Shown in pieces: positions 53,275 to 62,572 of a stretch of DNA of 64,000 bases; positions within the stretch are counted from its first letter, which is position 1, and each line of letters begins with the position of its first letter. The DNA is from Prolixibacteraceae bacterium UBA6029. Lineage in GTDB: Bacteria; Bacteroidota; Bacteroidia; Bacteroidales; Prolixibacteraceae. The position numbers and the translations under genes were made by a program. Location of the stretch: NCBI GenBank assembly GCA_002429385.1, contig DIZL01000072.1, positions 1-64,000 on the forward strand, in the 5' to 3' direction. A model generated the notes under the pieces. The model was given only the letters and a program-made list of their open reading frames with translations. It had not been told where the DNA came from and did no database searches.

Positions 53275-53312
53275 TAAAAAAGCACCTACACAACTGAATG
53301 TGTAAGTGCCTT
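53275..53312 (-). terminator. Terminator of tRNA-Lys
   Basis: GCACCTACACA (53282-53292) pairs with TGTGTAAGTGC (53299-53309). On the minus strand it is followed by a T run. Confidence 0.85.
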
Positions 53313-53322
53313 ATTTTAAATG

Positions 53323-53395
<73 letters not shown>

Positions 53396-53578
53396 AATCG
53401 GCGACAAAAGTAACAGATTGTTTGTCATTTTCAAAAAATCGACTCATTAAATCAGTTTATATTTTTATTATTCTGAGCTTGAATATAATATAGGGAGGAA
53501 TGTTGACGTTATCCCTTGAAAACCATGAATAAATAACTATCCAGCCAACAGACTCTTGGTTTGCAGTGAATGAAATAA

Positions 53579-53586
53579 TATCTTTG
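53579..53586 (+). promoter_or_regulatory. -7 element (TATCTTTG) of the MgtC/DUF4010 gene
   Basis: TATCTTTG with TTG 20 bases upstream (53556-53558) lies 22 bases before the ATG. Confidence 0.65.
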
Positions 53587-53607
53587 TTTGAAAACCAATA
53601 AACAAAT

Positions 53608-54888
53608 ATGGAAATCTTGAAATATGTGCCGGATGGGTTTGTAAAATTCATTCTGGTATTGATTTTTTCATTGCTTATAGGATTGGAGCAAAGACGTCAC
53701 CATATCGACGAGAACGAGCATCTTCTGTTTGGTACCGACCGTACATTTACCTTTATCGGATTGCTGGCCTATGTTTTATTTATTGCTGATCCGGTAAACT
53801 ATATTCCCTTTTTGACAGGATTTGCTTTGATTGGCCTCCTGCTTGGTATTCAATACCATCATAAAATCAGCCAGAACGGGAAATTTGGGTTAACGAGTAC
53901 TATTCTGGCCCTGCTTACTTATTGTATTCCGATCATGGTTTTCACACAGCCGGTATGGCTGCTTTTATCATTTATTGTTGCCCTTCTGCTGGTAGCCGAA
54001 CTTAAAAACAATCTTATTACACTTACAAAAAAGGCATCAGAAAAGGAGTTTATCGTGCTGGCAAAGTTTATTGCCCTTGCGGGTATAATTTTACCGCTCC
54101 TCCCTGATGGAAATATATCCCCTCAAATACCAATATCACCATACCATCTTTGGCTGGCCATAGTGGTTGTTTCGGGTATCTCCTATTGCAGCTATCTGCT
54201 GAAGAAATTTGTTTTCCCCGATTCAGGAGTCATGCTCACAGGAATATTGGGCGGTTTATACAGCAGTACTGCAACTACCGTTATTATTGCCCGCAAAGAA
54301 AAACTGGGAGAAGCTGGTCCTCATGCAATTTCAGCCATCATGATTGCCAACGGAATGATGTATTTGCGCATTCTGTTTTTATCATTCATATTCAACCCCC
54401 AGGTAGCATTACAGTTGACAATCCCTTTTGTTGGGATGTTCCTGGTGACTTTACTTCTTTCGAAAATCTCAATGTCAAAAATTCAGGATCAATCGTCTGA
54501 ACAAGATCCTGTGATGAATGTTGAAGCGAATAAGAATCCACTTGAATTCAGAACGGCTGCTATTTTTGGAGGACTATTTGTAGTATTTGCATTACTGACA
54601 GATTTTGTATTGAAAAGATACGGCAGCGGCGGGATAACAAGCCTGGCCTATGTGGTCGGAGTAACGGATATCGATCCGTTTTTATTAAATCTCCTTCAAC
54701 ATAAGACAGGAATTGAACAGATTACAATTGTATTGGCAATAATAAATGCCACCAATAGTAATAACCTCTTAAAAATGATATATGCAATATCATTAAGCAA
54801 TAAAAGTCTCCGTAAGCGTATATTTTTTAATTTTGCAGTACTTATTGGTGCCGGGGTACTTTTGTCAATTCTCTTTTATTTACTTTAG
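53608..54888 (+). CDS. MgtC/SapB and DUF4010 domain membrane protein
   Basis: This 426-residue protein has about twelve membrane helices. The N-terminal third is MgtC-like (ILIFSLLIGLEQRR, GTDRTFTFIGLLAYVLF) and the C-terminal two thirds are DUF4010, with YLLKKFVFPDSGVMLTGILGGLYSSTATTV and ITSLAYVVGVTDIDPFL. Function unknown; it is probably an inner-membrane transporter. The S41 gene starts 41 bases after its stop. Confidence 0.93.
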   Translation: MEILKYVPDGFVKFILVLIFSLLIGLEQRRHHIDENEHLLFGTDRTFTFIGLLAYVLFIADPVNYIPFLTGFALIGLLLGIQYHHKISQNGKFGLTSTILALLTYCIPIMVFTQPVWLLLSFIVALLLVAELKNNLITLTKKASEKEFIVLAKFIALAGIILPLLPDGNISPQIPISPYHLWLAIVVVSGISYCSYLLKKFVFPDSGVMLTGILGGLYSSTATTVIIARKEKLGEAGPHAISAIMIANGMMYLRILFLSFIFNPQVALQLTIPFVGMFLVTLLLSKISMSKIQDQSSEQDPVMNVEANKNPLEFRTAAIFGGLFVVFALLTDFVLKRYGSGGITSLAYVVGVTDIDPFLLNLLQHKTGIEQITIVLAIINATNSNNLLKMIYAISLSNKSLRKRIFFNFAVLIGAGVLLSILFYLL

Positions 54889-54929
54889 CAGTTGAAATTT
54901 CACAAGAAACGAATTATAAACAAACGATC

Positions 54930-56444
54930 ATGAAAACAGGAAATTATCGTAATATCATTTCACTCATTATCTTTTCAAGTCTGATATTTACGGGATGTAA
55001 AAAAGATAAAGTGCAGGCACCACCCGTGGTTATCCCTGATGCTTCAGTAGTCAATAAATTCATCTGGAATGGAATGCATGATTATTATTTATGGAGCAGC
55101 CAGATACCCAATTTGTCAGAGCCAAAATTCGGGGAGAAAGACACTTTAAACCTGTTGCTGAATAGGTTTACTGATCCTCAGGTCTTATTCACCAGTTTGC
55201 TTTATCAATACAATACCATTGACAAATGGTCATTTATGGTTGATAACTCACAGACCATTACCGACTGGATCAGCGGGACTTCTAAAACGGCGGGGTATGA
55301 TTATATGCTTGCCCGAATTGATCAGGCAGGAAATCTTATTGGATTTATACGGTATGTATATAAAAATTCACCTGCAGAAAAGGCAGGTTTAAAACGTGGC
55401 AACCTATTTCTGAAAGTGAATGATCAATCATTAACAATATCCAACTACCAGACTTTATTAGCAATAACAGATACCTACAAACTGGGGTTTGCCAATATTA
55501 CAAATGGTACAATTGCAGCCAACAATCTTTCAGCAACCTTGACACCGATTGAAATGCAGGAAGATCCGATTAATAAGGACACCATTTTTGTATATAACAA
55601 TCAAAAGATAGGCTACCTCGTTTACAACGGATTTAACTCTGACTTTGACCTTCAGCTAAACAATGTCATCAAAACCTTTAAGGATGCAAATATCGACCAA
55701 ATGGTGCTTGATTTGCGCTACAATGGAGGAGGATCTGTCCAGAGCAGCACTTATCTTGCCAGTATGCTTTATGGGACCGATGTAACCAAAGTGTTTGCCA
55801 GTTCGCAATACAATGCAGGTTTTCAGGCAGCAATTGCTGAACAAAGTGGTTCAGCTTCACTAAATTACTATTTTGCAAATACTATTATAGCAACAGCTAC
55901 TACTTCCTCTGCTCCAATAAACACACTCAATCTTCAAAAAATATATATCATAGTTTCCGACAACACAGCCTCTGCAAGTGAGTTGCTGATTAACGGTCTT
56001 AGGCCATATATGAATGTGAAGGTCGTCGGCATTAATACGGTTGGTAAATATGTAGGCTCAATGACCATTGAGGATTGGATAGATAACAATGGAACTGTGA
56101 ATCCTAAAGATCCTTATGCCATGCAGCCAATTGTAGTTAAATTTGCCAATAAAGATGGGGTAACTGATTTTATTAATGGCTTAACGCCTGACATTGTGGC
56201 AAGTGAATTCTCTCAAACAGGAATTACTGCAGATGAATTGACTGGTATTTTGCCGTTCGGCGATCCAAATGAAAAACTGTTAAAGTACGTTCTTGCCGAC
56301 ATATCCGGTATACCTATAACCGCACAGACTTTTAAATCCGGTCAAATTGGAATGAAGAAAGTTATGGGTAGTCACGACCTCAAACCATTTGCAACAGATA
56401 TGTATATCAATCCTGTTAAGATTAAAAGTTCAGGATTAAAATAA
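54930..56444 (+). CDS. S41 family C-terminal processing peptidase-like lipoprotein
   Basis: This 504-residue protein has a lipoprotein signal (SLIFTGC, Cys about 22), so it is anchored in the outer membrane or periplasm. A PDZ-like domain with GFIRYVYKNSPAEKAGLKRGN (about residues 132-152) precedes the S41 protease core: LVLDLRYNGGG-like MVLDLRYNGGGSVQSS, and the nucleophile serine in SDNTASASELLINGL (near residue 354). It cleaves unknown periplasmic substrates. Confidence 0.92.
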   Translation: MKTGNYRNIISLIIFSSLIFTGCKKDKVQAPPVVIPDASVVNKFIWNGMHDYYLWSSQIPNLSEPKFGEKDTLNLLLNRFTDPQVLFTSLLYQYNTIDKWSFMVDNSQTITDWISGTSKTAGYDYMLARIDQAGNLIGFIRYVYKNSPAEKAGLKRGNLFLKVNDQSLTISNYQTLLAITDTYKLGFANITNGTIAANNLSATLTPIEMQEDPINKDTIFVYNNQKIGYLVYNGFNSDFDLQLNNVIKTFKDANIDQMVLDLRYNGGGSVQSSTYLASMLYGTDVTKVFASSQYNAGFQAAIAEQSGSASLNYYFANTIIATATTSSAPINTLNLQKIYIIVSDNTASASELLINGLRPYMNVKVVGINTVGKYVGSMTIEDWIDNNGTVNPKDPYAMQPIVVKFANKDGVTDFINGLTPDIVASEFSQTGITADELTGILPFGDPNEKLLKYVLADISGIPITAQTFKSGQIGMKKVMGSHDLKPFATDMYINPVKIKSSGLK

Positions 56445-56452
56445 TAAGATTT

Positions 56453-56494
56453 AGGAAGCAGTTTTGAATCTTGAATGAATCACTGCTGCTTCCT
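56453..56494 (+). terminator. Weak hairpin after the S41 gene
   Basis: AGGAAGCAG (56453-56461) pairs with CTGCTTCCT (56486-56494). There is no good T run, so it is a poor terminator. Confidence 0.4.
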
Positions 56495-56585
56495 CAAATA
56501 AATTAATCGCTTTTACGGATTCCATTATCCGAAAATGCTGAAAATTGGGAATCCATTTCAACTAAACCGACCTCCATCCTAAATC

Positions 56586-58202
56586 ATGAAAACCAGATTC
56601 CTTTACTTAATTTCATTTCTTCTCTTATTTACTCCTTCCATTTTTTCGCAGGTTCCCGGGATAACCTCCTCCAATTTACCACTGATAGTAATTAACACCA
56701 ATGGACAAACAATACAGGAAGCAGGAAAAATAGCTGCAAAGATGAAAGTGATTAATAATGGCGTTGGCAAAGTAAATATGCCCTCTGATCCGGGAAATAA
56801 CTTCGATGGAAATGTTGGAATCGAATATCGGGGGACTTTAAATTCCGGTGTACAAAATCCTTACAACTTTGAAACCAGAGATGCTGCCGGGGCCAACCTA
56901 AATGTGTCTTTATTGGGAATGCCCGAAGAAAATGACTGGGTTCTGCTGGCCAACTACGATGACAAAACATTTATGCGCAACACTTTGGCTTTTCAGTTAT
57001 TCCGTAAGATGAGCCACTATGCGCCCCGTACACAAATGGTTGAAGTTATAATCAATAATACCTACCAGGGAATTTATCTCCTGGCCGAAAAAATCAAGCA
57101 GGACAATGGTCGCGTTGATATTGCCAAACTAACCAATACAGATATTTCGGGAGATAATCTGACAGGCGGGTATATCTTCAAAATAGACACCTACGACGCA
57201 ACAAACAGTTGGTTAAGCAATTACACGCCGATTGATCATCCTGAAAAAGCTGTTCATTACGTCTATGAAAGTCCTGATCCATCCAAATTGGTTTCTCAGC
57301 AGAAAACCTACCTGAAAACAGTTGTTAACTCTTTTGAGTCTGTACTCTACAGTTCTGGCTTTGCTGATCAGACAATAGGATATCCGGCATGGATAAAGAT
57401 GAATTCGTTTATGGACTATTTCATCGTCAGTGAGGTCTCCAGAAATATAAATGCTTACAGAAAAAACTGTTACTATTTTAAGAATAAAGACAGCAATGAT
57501 ACTAAAATTCATTCAGGCCCGGTATGGGATTTTGACTCAGCCTGGAAGAACATTGTTGATTGTGATCCATACAAAGCTACGGACGGTTCAGGATGGAGCT
57601 ATAAAATCAATGATTGTACCACCAATAAAACAAACTCGAATGGCTGGATAGTACGTTTGCTTCAGGATCAGGCCTTTGCTGATGCAGTGAACGCCAGATA
57701 CTTCGAAATGCGAAAATCATACCTGAGTTCACAATATATGAACAGCTTCATCGATTCGATTCAGAATCAGGCCAGGGAGGCCGAGGTAAGGCATTATGCC
57801 AAATGGAACATCTTATCCGCTTCGGTGGGAACTCTAGAGGTAGACCCTCAGCCTGCGACCTATGAAGGACAGATAACAAAATTCAAAGACTGGATTCAAA
57901 CCCGGCTCAACTGGCTGGACGGACACATGGTGGGCAACTTTACTTCTGCTGAAAATCCTGAAAAAGAATTTAGCTATCGGATCTTTCCAAATCCAACTCA
58001 TGAGATCCTTTATCTTGAATCATCATCCGAAATTCAAAACATCCAGATATACAGCAGTGACGGAACCTGTGTACTGACAACTGACGGGAAAGCAAAATAT
58101 TCAACACAGGTAAATGTTTCAGGGCTTTCTCATGGCTTTTACCTGGTAAAGTTGGCACTCAAGGGAGGTCATACAATTAATTCCAAGCTGGTTATAAATT
58201 AA
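56586..58202 (+). CDS. Secreted CotH kinase family protein with type IX sorting domain
   Basis: This 538-residue protein has a signal peptide (MKTRFLYLISFLLLFTPSIFS), a CotH protein-kinase-like domain of about 350 residues with IEYRGTLNSG, NDWVLLANYDDKTFMRNTLAF, YQGIYLLAEKIKQDNGRVDI and a metal-binding GPVWDFDSAWKN, then a C-terminal T9SS type A sorting domain (YRIFPNPTHEILYLES and GLSHGFYLVKL). It is therefore exported to the cell surface by the type IX system. CotH proteins phosphorylate secreted proteins; the target here is unknown. Confidence 0.94.
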   Translation: MKTRFLYLISFLLLFTPSIFSQVPGITSSNLPLIVINTNGQTIQEAGKIAAKMKVINNGVGKVNMPSDPGNNFDGNVGIEYRGTLNSGVQNPYNFETRDAAGANLNVSLLGMPEENDWVLLANYDDKTFMRNTLAFQLFRKMSHYAPRTQMVEVIINNTYQGIYLLAEKIKQDNGRVDIAKLTNTDISGDNLTGGYIFKIDTYDATNSWLSNYTPIDHPEKAVHYVYESPDPSKLVSQQKTYLKTVVNSFESVLYSSGFADQTIGYPAWIKMNSFMDYFIVSEVSRNINAYRKNCYYFKNKDSNDTKIHSGPVWDFDSAWKNIVDCDPYKATDGSGWSYKINDCTTNKTNSNGWIVRLLQDQAFADAVNARYFEMRKSYLSSQYMNSFIDSIQNQAREAEVRHYAKWNILSASVGTLEVDPQPATYEGQITKFKDWIQTRLNWLDGHMVGNFTSAENPEKEFSYRIFPNPTHEILYLESSSEIQNIQIYSSDGTCVLTTDGKAKYSTQVNVSGLSHGFYLVKLALKGGHTINSKLVIN

Positions 58203-58228
58203 TATGGATGTCCGTAATTACCTAAGGG

Positions 58229-58349
58229 GTCATTGGATAGTCATTTAATTGTCATTTGATTGTCATTTATCGTTTCAAGGCAACTTAATGACCATCGAAT
58301 GACCACTTAATGACCAACAAATGACTATTGAATGACTGAGAAATGACCT
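58229..58349. repeat. Palindromic array of 11-bp units (array C)
   Basis: Eleven consecutive 11-base units: GTCATTGGATA, GTCATTTAATT, GTCATTTGATT, GTCATTTATCG, a centre TTTCAAGGCAA, then CTTAATGACCA, TCGAATGACCA, CTTAATGACCA, ACAAATGACTA, TTGAATGACTG, AGAAATGACCT. The right half is the complement of the left in the GTCATT/AATGAC core, so the transcript would form a long hairpin. It is in the 627-base spacer between the CotH and creatininase genes. Confidence 0.88.
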
Positions 58350-58473
58350 TTAGTAAAATTACGGATAGTCATTTAATATTTTTCATCTTGCTGGATAAGG
58401 GATCACATGGCATAGTTGATGGGTCCCGGTAGGTACCGGGATCAAAACCAATATTTAGGTATGCTTTTTCTGA

Positions 58474-58715
58474 AAAAATCTTACTTTTCTGAAAAAATCT
58501 TAGTAACTTAGATCAGCCCCCGCAACCTAAATCTTATCTATCTTATGAAAATAGACCCGAAAGTCCCGTTAGCTATCGGGAACGGGATCAATAATCTTTA
58601 CACTCATTCTGTTTTCATCACACATATAAGACAACCAGTGATTATAAGATAAGAAGATTGGGATTTGGGGGCATTATCTGGTTACTAAAATTGAATTAAA
58701 AAAAGTAAGATTTTT
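58474..58715. repeat. Nested long inverted repeat
   Basis: Outer arms AAAAATCTTACTTTT (58474-58488) and AAAAGTAAGATTTTT (58701-58715) are perfect complements. Inside, GCCCCC-GCAACCTAAATC-type left sequence (58514 on) pairs imperfectly with ATTGGGATTTGGGGGCATT (about 58650-58675), and the region also holds the small palindrome at 58564-58581. No gene is seen in this spacer. Confidence 0.7.
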
Positions 58716-58829
58716 AAAAACTTACCATTGACTTTGCTTTCCCCACAATAATATCATGTGATCCTGGATAAGCTATAGGTTGTTAAAGTAAAATTTGCTA
58801 TTTTTATTTCCTAACCAAAAACTAACCTA

Positions 58830-59708
58830 ATGAAAAAACTATTCGCTATTACACTGGTTTTGGTCGCTACATTTTCCGTCCAGGCCCAGCAACTTCCATT
58901 CAGGCTCGAAGAATTAACAGCTCCTGACTATGTCAAAGCAGTTGAAAAATCATCAAAGACCTGCATACTGCCCATTGGAGTAATGGAAAAGCATGGACCA
59001 CATCTTCCAATCGGAACCGATTTGTTCCGTGCCCGTGAATATGCCCTTCGTGCTGCCGAAAAGGAATATACTGTTGTGTTTCCGTGGTATTACTTCAGTC
59101 AGATTAACGAGGCCAGGCATCAGCCGGGAACTATCTCCTACAGTCCTGAACTGATATGGAAAGCTCTTCAGGAGACACTCGACGAACTGGCCCGCAATGG
59201 CTTTGATAAAATCATCATTGTAAACGGTCATGGCGGAAACAATGCTTTCCTGAATTTCTTCGGAATGGCACAACTGTCAGAACGGCGTGCTTACAGTCTT
59301 TATCTGTTTCAACCAACACATGATCCGGAGGTTGCGAAAAAAGTGGAGGAATTGACTCAGCATGATCCCCTGAACGCTCATGCCGGTAATGAGGAATCAT
59401 CAGAAATGAAAGCCATCCAACCCGATTTGACCCATCCCGAACGTGGCGGATTACAATCAGGAAGTGATCAGGAACGACTGAAAAGCCTGCAGAATGCTTA
59501 TACGGGGATCTGGTGGTATGCAAAATTTCCCAATCATTATGGTGGCGATGGTACAAAGGCAAACGCAAAAGCCGGCGAATTGCTGATTAATTCAACGGTC
59601 GATCAATTGGTGAAAATGATTCAGGCTGTGAAAAAAGATGAAGTTGTTCCTGCTCTTCAAAAGGAATTCTTCGACAAATCGGAAAATCCTCTGAAGACCA
59701 AACAATAA
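58830..59708 (+). CDS. Secreted creatininase family protein
   Basis: This 292-residue protein has a signal peptide (MKKLFAITLVLVATFSVQA) and the creatininase fold: metal-binding GVMEKHGPHLPIGTD (near residue 51), VNGHGGNNAFL near 131 and HAGNEESSEMK near 183. Members hydrolyse cyclic amides such as creatinine or precursors of redox cofactors. The export signal is unusual for a creatininase, so a different periplasmic substrate is likely. Confidence 0.9.
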   Translation: MKKLFAITLVLVATFSVQAQQLPFRLEELTAPDYVKAVEKSSKTCILPIGVMEKHGPHLPIGTDLFRAREYALRAAEKEYTVVFPWYYFSQINEARHQPGTISYSPELIWKALQETLDELARNGFDKIIIVNGHGGNNAFLNFFGMAQLSERRAYSLYLFQPTHDPEVAKKVEELTQHDPLNAHAGNEESSEMKAIQPDLTHPERGGLQSGSDQERLKSLQNAYTGIWWYAKFPNHYGGDGTKANAKAGELLINSTVDQLVKMIQAVKKDEVVPALQKEFFDKSENPLKTKQ

Positions 59709-59751
59709 TTCTCATTGGTAGATTAATTGATTAGGAAGCCTGGAAGGAAAT

Positions 59752-60663
59752 TTACAGGAAGAAGATTGCAACACCGCCCACTGTAATTACAGCGCCTATA
59801 ATTTCCTTCCAGTTAACCTTTTCATGAAATAAGAAGATAGCTGGCGGAATGATCAGCACAGGGACTATTGACATGATCGAAGCTGCAACTCCGGCCTGGG
59901 TATTCTGAATTGCCAGAAGTGAGAAGGAAACGCCTAAAAATGGCCCAAATACAGATCCTAAAGCAACTCGCTTCATGGCTGGTTTATGTTGTAAAGCTTT
60001 CCAAACTTTATCGTATCGTTTGGTGAATAAAATAATAATCGCGAAACCAATCATGCCTGTGATAACGCGGATATGCGAAGCGGCAAATGCATCATAGTTA
60101 CCCATTCCTTTTTTACTCAATACCAGTCCTACTCCCTGTCCCACCGCTCCTCCAAAAGCAAGCAGGATTCCTTTAATGCTGTAATTGGTGGTAATTTTAT
60201 GGCTCTTCCTCGTGATGTCTTCATTTTTTTCACGTTTCAGAATGACTATGGAAATTCCGGTTAGAGTAACAGCCATACCCACCCAGTTCATGAGGCTCAG
60301 AACCTCTCCCAATATTATCCAACTTACAAATGCTGTGATAGGTGGCGCCAATGCCATAATCAGCATGGCTATTCTGGCTCCAATCACTACGTAGGATTGG
60401 AAAAGAAGTAAATCGCCAATCACAAAACCTACGATACCTGACAAGGCCAGCCAGGCCCATTGTTCCGCGCTTGCATCCATCGGTAAAATCATGCCTCTGC
60501 GGAAATAATTAACGACTCCGTAGATGAAAAATGCGAACACTAAACGAATCAAATTAACCTGAAGGGATCCAATCTTTTTGCCGGCAGATTCAAAGGACAT
60601 ACTGGTCACCATCCAGAATACGGCGGTTAAGAGAGCGGCGATTTCGCCAGTGTAATGAGCCAT
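59752..60663 (-). CDS. EamA/DMT family transporter
   Basis: This 303-residue protein has ten predicted membrane helices in two EamA repeats: the first with GEIAALLTAVFWMVTSMSFE and the second with IKGILLAFGGAVGQGVGLVLSKKGM. It ends in EIIGAVITVGGVAIFFL. Such proteins move amino acids, nucleotides or other metabolites; substrate unknown. It is convergent with the creatininase gene. Confidence 0.93.
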   Translation of the reverse strand: MAHYTGEIAALLTAVFWMVTSMSFESAGKKIGSLQVNLIRLVFAFFIYGVVNYFRRGMILPMDASAEQWAWLALSGIVGFVIGDLLLFQSYVVIGARIAMLIMALAPPITAFVSWIILGEVLSLMNWVGMAVTLTGISIVILKREKNEDITRKSHKITTNYSIKGILLAFGGAVGQGVGLVLSKKGMGNYDAFAASHIRVITGMIGFAIIILFTKRYDKVWKALQHKPAMKRVALGSVFGPFLGVSFSLLAIQNTQAGVAASIMSIVPVLIIPPAIFLFHEKVNWKEIIGAVITVGGVAIFFL

Positions 60664-60828
60664 ATTATTTATTAAAAGAAGGCACGAAGATAAGTAAAGA
60701 AGTCCTAAAGTGAACTTGAATTGAAATAAGGATTTACCATTATACTATATACAATTTACGATTTCATTGCAGAAACCAGAGTCAAACCGGGTAAATAATA
60801 AATCTATAAATGGTAAATTTAAAGCACT

Positions 60829-61218
60829 TTATTCCATATCATTTAGATGAAGATCAAGCGCTTTTACCGAAATCTGAATTTCGCGGATTGAAATGGCAAG
60901 TGATAGAATCAAAAGAACCAAAGCAATTCCAAAAAGCGCTTCTGCCCAAATATGAAAGTTGACGTAAATCAGGAACATACAAATCACACAAAGCAGAAGA
61001 CTGGAAATGCCTAAAATCTGCATCGTTTTGGTTAATTGTAACCGTTTTCTCAGATTCTGTATCTGACCAAGAAGCAGTGAATTTGGATTTTCCTTAAACG
61101 AGGTATGTAAGCTGCGCACAACCTGGGCATAGGCCAGAAATCGATTGGTATAGGCCAGTAAAATCAAGGAAATAGCCGAAAACAATAATGCGGGTGTGGT
61201 AAGAGTTAACTGTTCCAT
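60829..61218 (-). CDS. DUF2721 membrane protein
   Basis: This 129-residue protein has three hydrophobic segments and a central basic amphipathic stretch (QIQNLRKRLQLTKTMQILG), typical of DUF2721. Function unknown. The gene lies downstream of the TlpA gene and is separated from it by a terminator-like hairpin. Confidence 0.85.
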   Translation of the reverse strand: MEQLTLTTPALLFSAISLILLAYTNRFLAYAQVVRSLHTSFKENPNSLLLGQIQNLRKRLQLTKTMQILGISSLLLCVICMFLIYVNFHIWAEALFGIALVLLILSLAISIREIQISVKALDLHLNDME

Positions 61219-61251
61219 AAAAAAAGTGCCTAAAGTATTTAAAGTGAGCTA

Positions 61252-61304
61252 AAGTGCCTAAAATTGGAATGAAAAACTTTATGCACTCCAACCTTTAGGC
61301 ACTT
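61252..61304 (-). terminator. Hairpin terminator of the TlpA gene
   Basis: AAGTGCCTAAA (61252-61262) pairs with TTTAGGCACTT (61294-61304), with an inner TTGGA/TCCAA stem. Two further copies of AAAGTxxCTAAA words follow at 61223-61251, so the T run comes only after a second arm. Confidence 0.7.
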
Positions 61305-61317
61305 CGAACTTCTTTTA

Positions 61318-62409
61318 TTATTTCAGCAATCCGGCCATTGTATCGCGCAGTTTACCTTCACGGATATTGCGTGCAATAATTTTACCTGTTTTGTCAACCA
61401 ACAGGTTGGCAGGAATTGAATTCACCGAATACAATGCAGCAGCCTGGTTTTTCCAGCCTTTCAAATCCGAAACGTGCGGCCAGGTAAGCTGATCGTCAGC
61501 AATGGCTTTTGCCCATTTGGTCTTATCGCTATCCAACGAAACTCCAAATACGCCAAAACCCTTGGTATGGTATTTATTATATGTCGAAACAACATTCGGA
61601 TTTTCCCGTCTGCAGGGGCCACACCATGAAGCCCAGAAATCGATTAGTGTGTATTCATTCTTCGAGTAGATATCACTTAGTTTTACAGGATTTCCCATAA
61701 GATCGTTCATTGTGAAATCGGGAGCCATTTGTCCCACTGCAACCGATTTCAGTTTAGCTACACGCTCTTTCAAGGTCAAAATGGTAGGTACTATATCCAG
61801 TTTTGGACTTAAGCCTTTTAGATAACCTTCCAGAACATCGGCTTCCATGTCGTAATAAACCCGGCTAAGCAGGTATGGTGAAACATATGATTCGGGATTT
61901 GCTTTGATGAAATTCTTTTGTTCAAGGTCGATTTTATCAAAAACATCTTCAGACAATGACATTAAACTGTCAGCCTTCACTTTTTCACCAGCCTTTTCAG
62001 CATCTTTGGATTGTCTGAAATAAACCGTTCCCTGCTTGTCAAGAAGGTCAAGTTTACTTTGTACAGCCTGAAATTCATCCTGATCCTTTGAACCGGTAAC
62101 TTTGGCGGTTGTCAATGAATCTATTGAACCGGTAATATTAATCTCAGCATTTTCAATAAAGAATGGCAGTTTCTCTTTCCTCGTGCTGACGCTCAAATAA
62201 TAGACTTCAGGAAATTTAAACGGCCCTCTGAACTTGCATTCACCATATTTAAGATCAGTTGAATCCAACCGTATAAATTCACCTTTGATTCTATGGCTCA
62301 GGTAAGCTTTCCCTTCACCTGAAGTTAACTTCACTATGATTTTGTAGGAAGGTTCATGGTTACAGGCAAAAAAGCCAAACATAACCGCAATTAGTAACAG
62401 ATTTCTCAT
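61318..62409 (-). CDS. TlpA-type thiol-disulfide oxidoreductase lipoprotein
   Basis: This 363-residue protein is a lipoprotein (MRNLLLIAVMFGFFAC lipobox), hence the start at 62409 rather than an upstream in-frame ATG at 62442. The N-terminal 200 residues are a DUF4369-like beta-rich domain, and the C-terminal domain is a thioredoxin fold with FWASWCGPCRREN (active-site CxxC, near residue 255). It acts in periplasmic disulfide reduction or cytochrome maturation-type chemistry. It precedes DUF2721 and follows asnB on the same strand. Confidence 0.92.
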   Translation of the reverse strand: MRNLLLIAVMFGFFACNHEPSYKIIVKLTSGEGKAYLSHRIKGEFIRLDSTDLKYGECKFRGPFKFPEVYYLSVSTRKEKLPFFIENAEINITGSIDSLTTAKVTGSKDQDEFQAVQSKLDLLDKQGTVYFRQSKDAEKAGEKVKADSLMSLSEDVFDKIDLEQKNFIKANPESYVSPYLLSRVYYDMEADVLEGYLKGLSPKLDIVPTILTLKERVAKLKSVAVGQMAPDFTMNDLMGNPVKLSDIYSKNEYTLIDFWASWCGPCRRENPNVVSTYNKYHTKGFGVFGVSLDSDKTKWAKAIADDQLTWPHVSDLKGWKNQAAALYSVNSIPANLLVDKTGKIIARNIREGKLRDTMAGLLK

Positions 62410-62492
62410 CGTTGTATTTTGTATAATTAGTAAGTTTAACATGCAGATGCAAATTAAAAGAAATAAATCAAAAAAATACTGCTTTCTTCAAC

Positions 62493-62523
62493 AAAAAAAC
62501 CGGGACAGATTGCCCGGTTCTTC
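62493..62523 (-). terminator. Terminator of asnB
   Basis: AACCGGG (62498-62504) pairs with CCCGGTT (62513-62519), followed by T residues on the minus strand. Confidence 0.75.
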
Positions 62524-62572
62524 TCGTATAATTTAATTCGATATCTATCTTGATATCTGACAACTAATCAAT

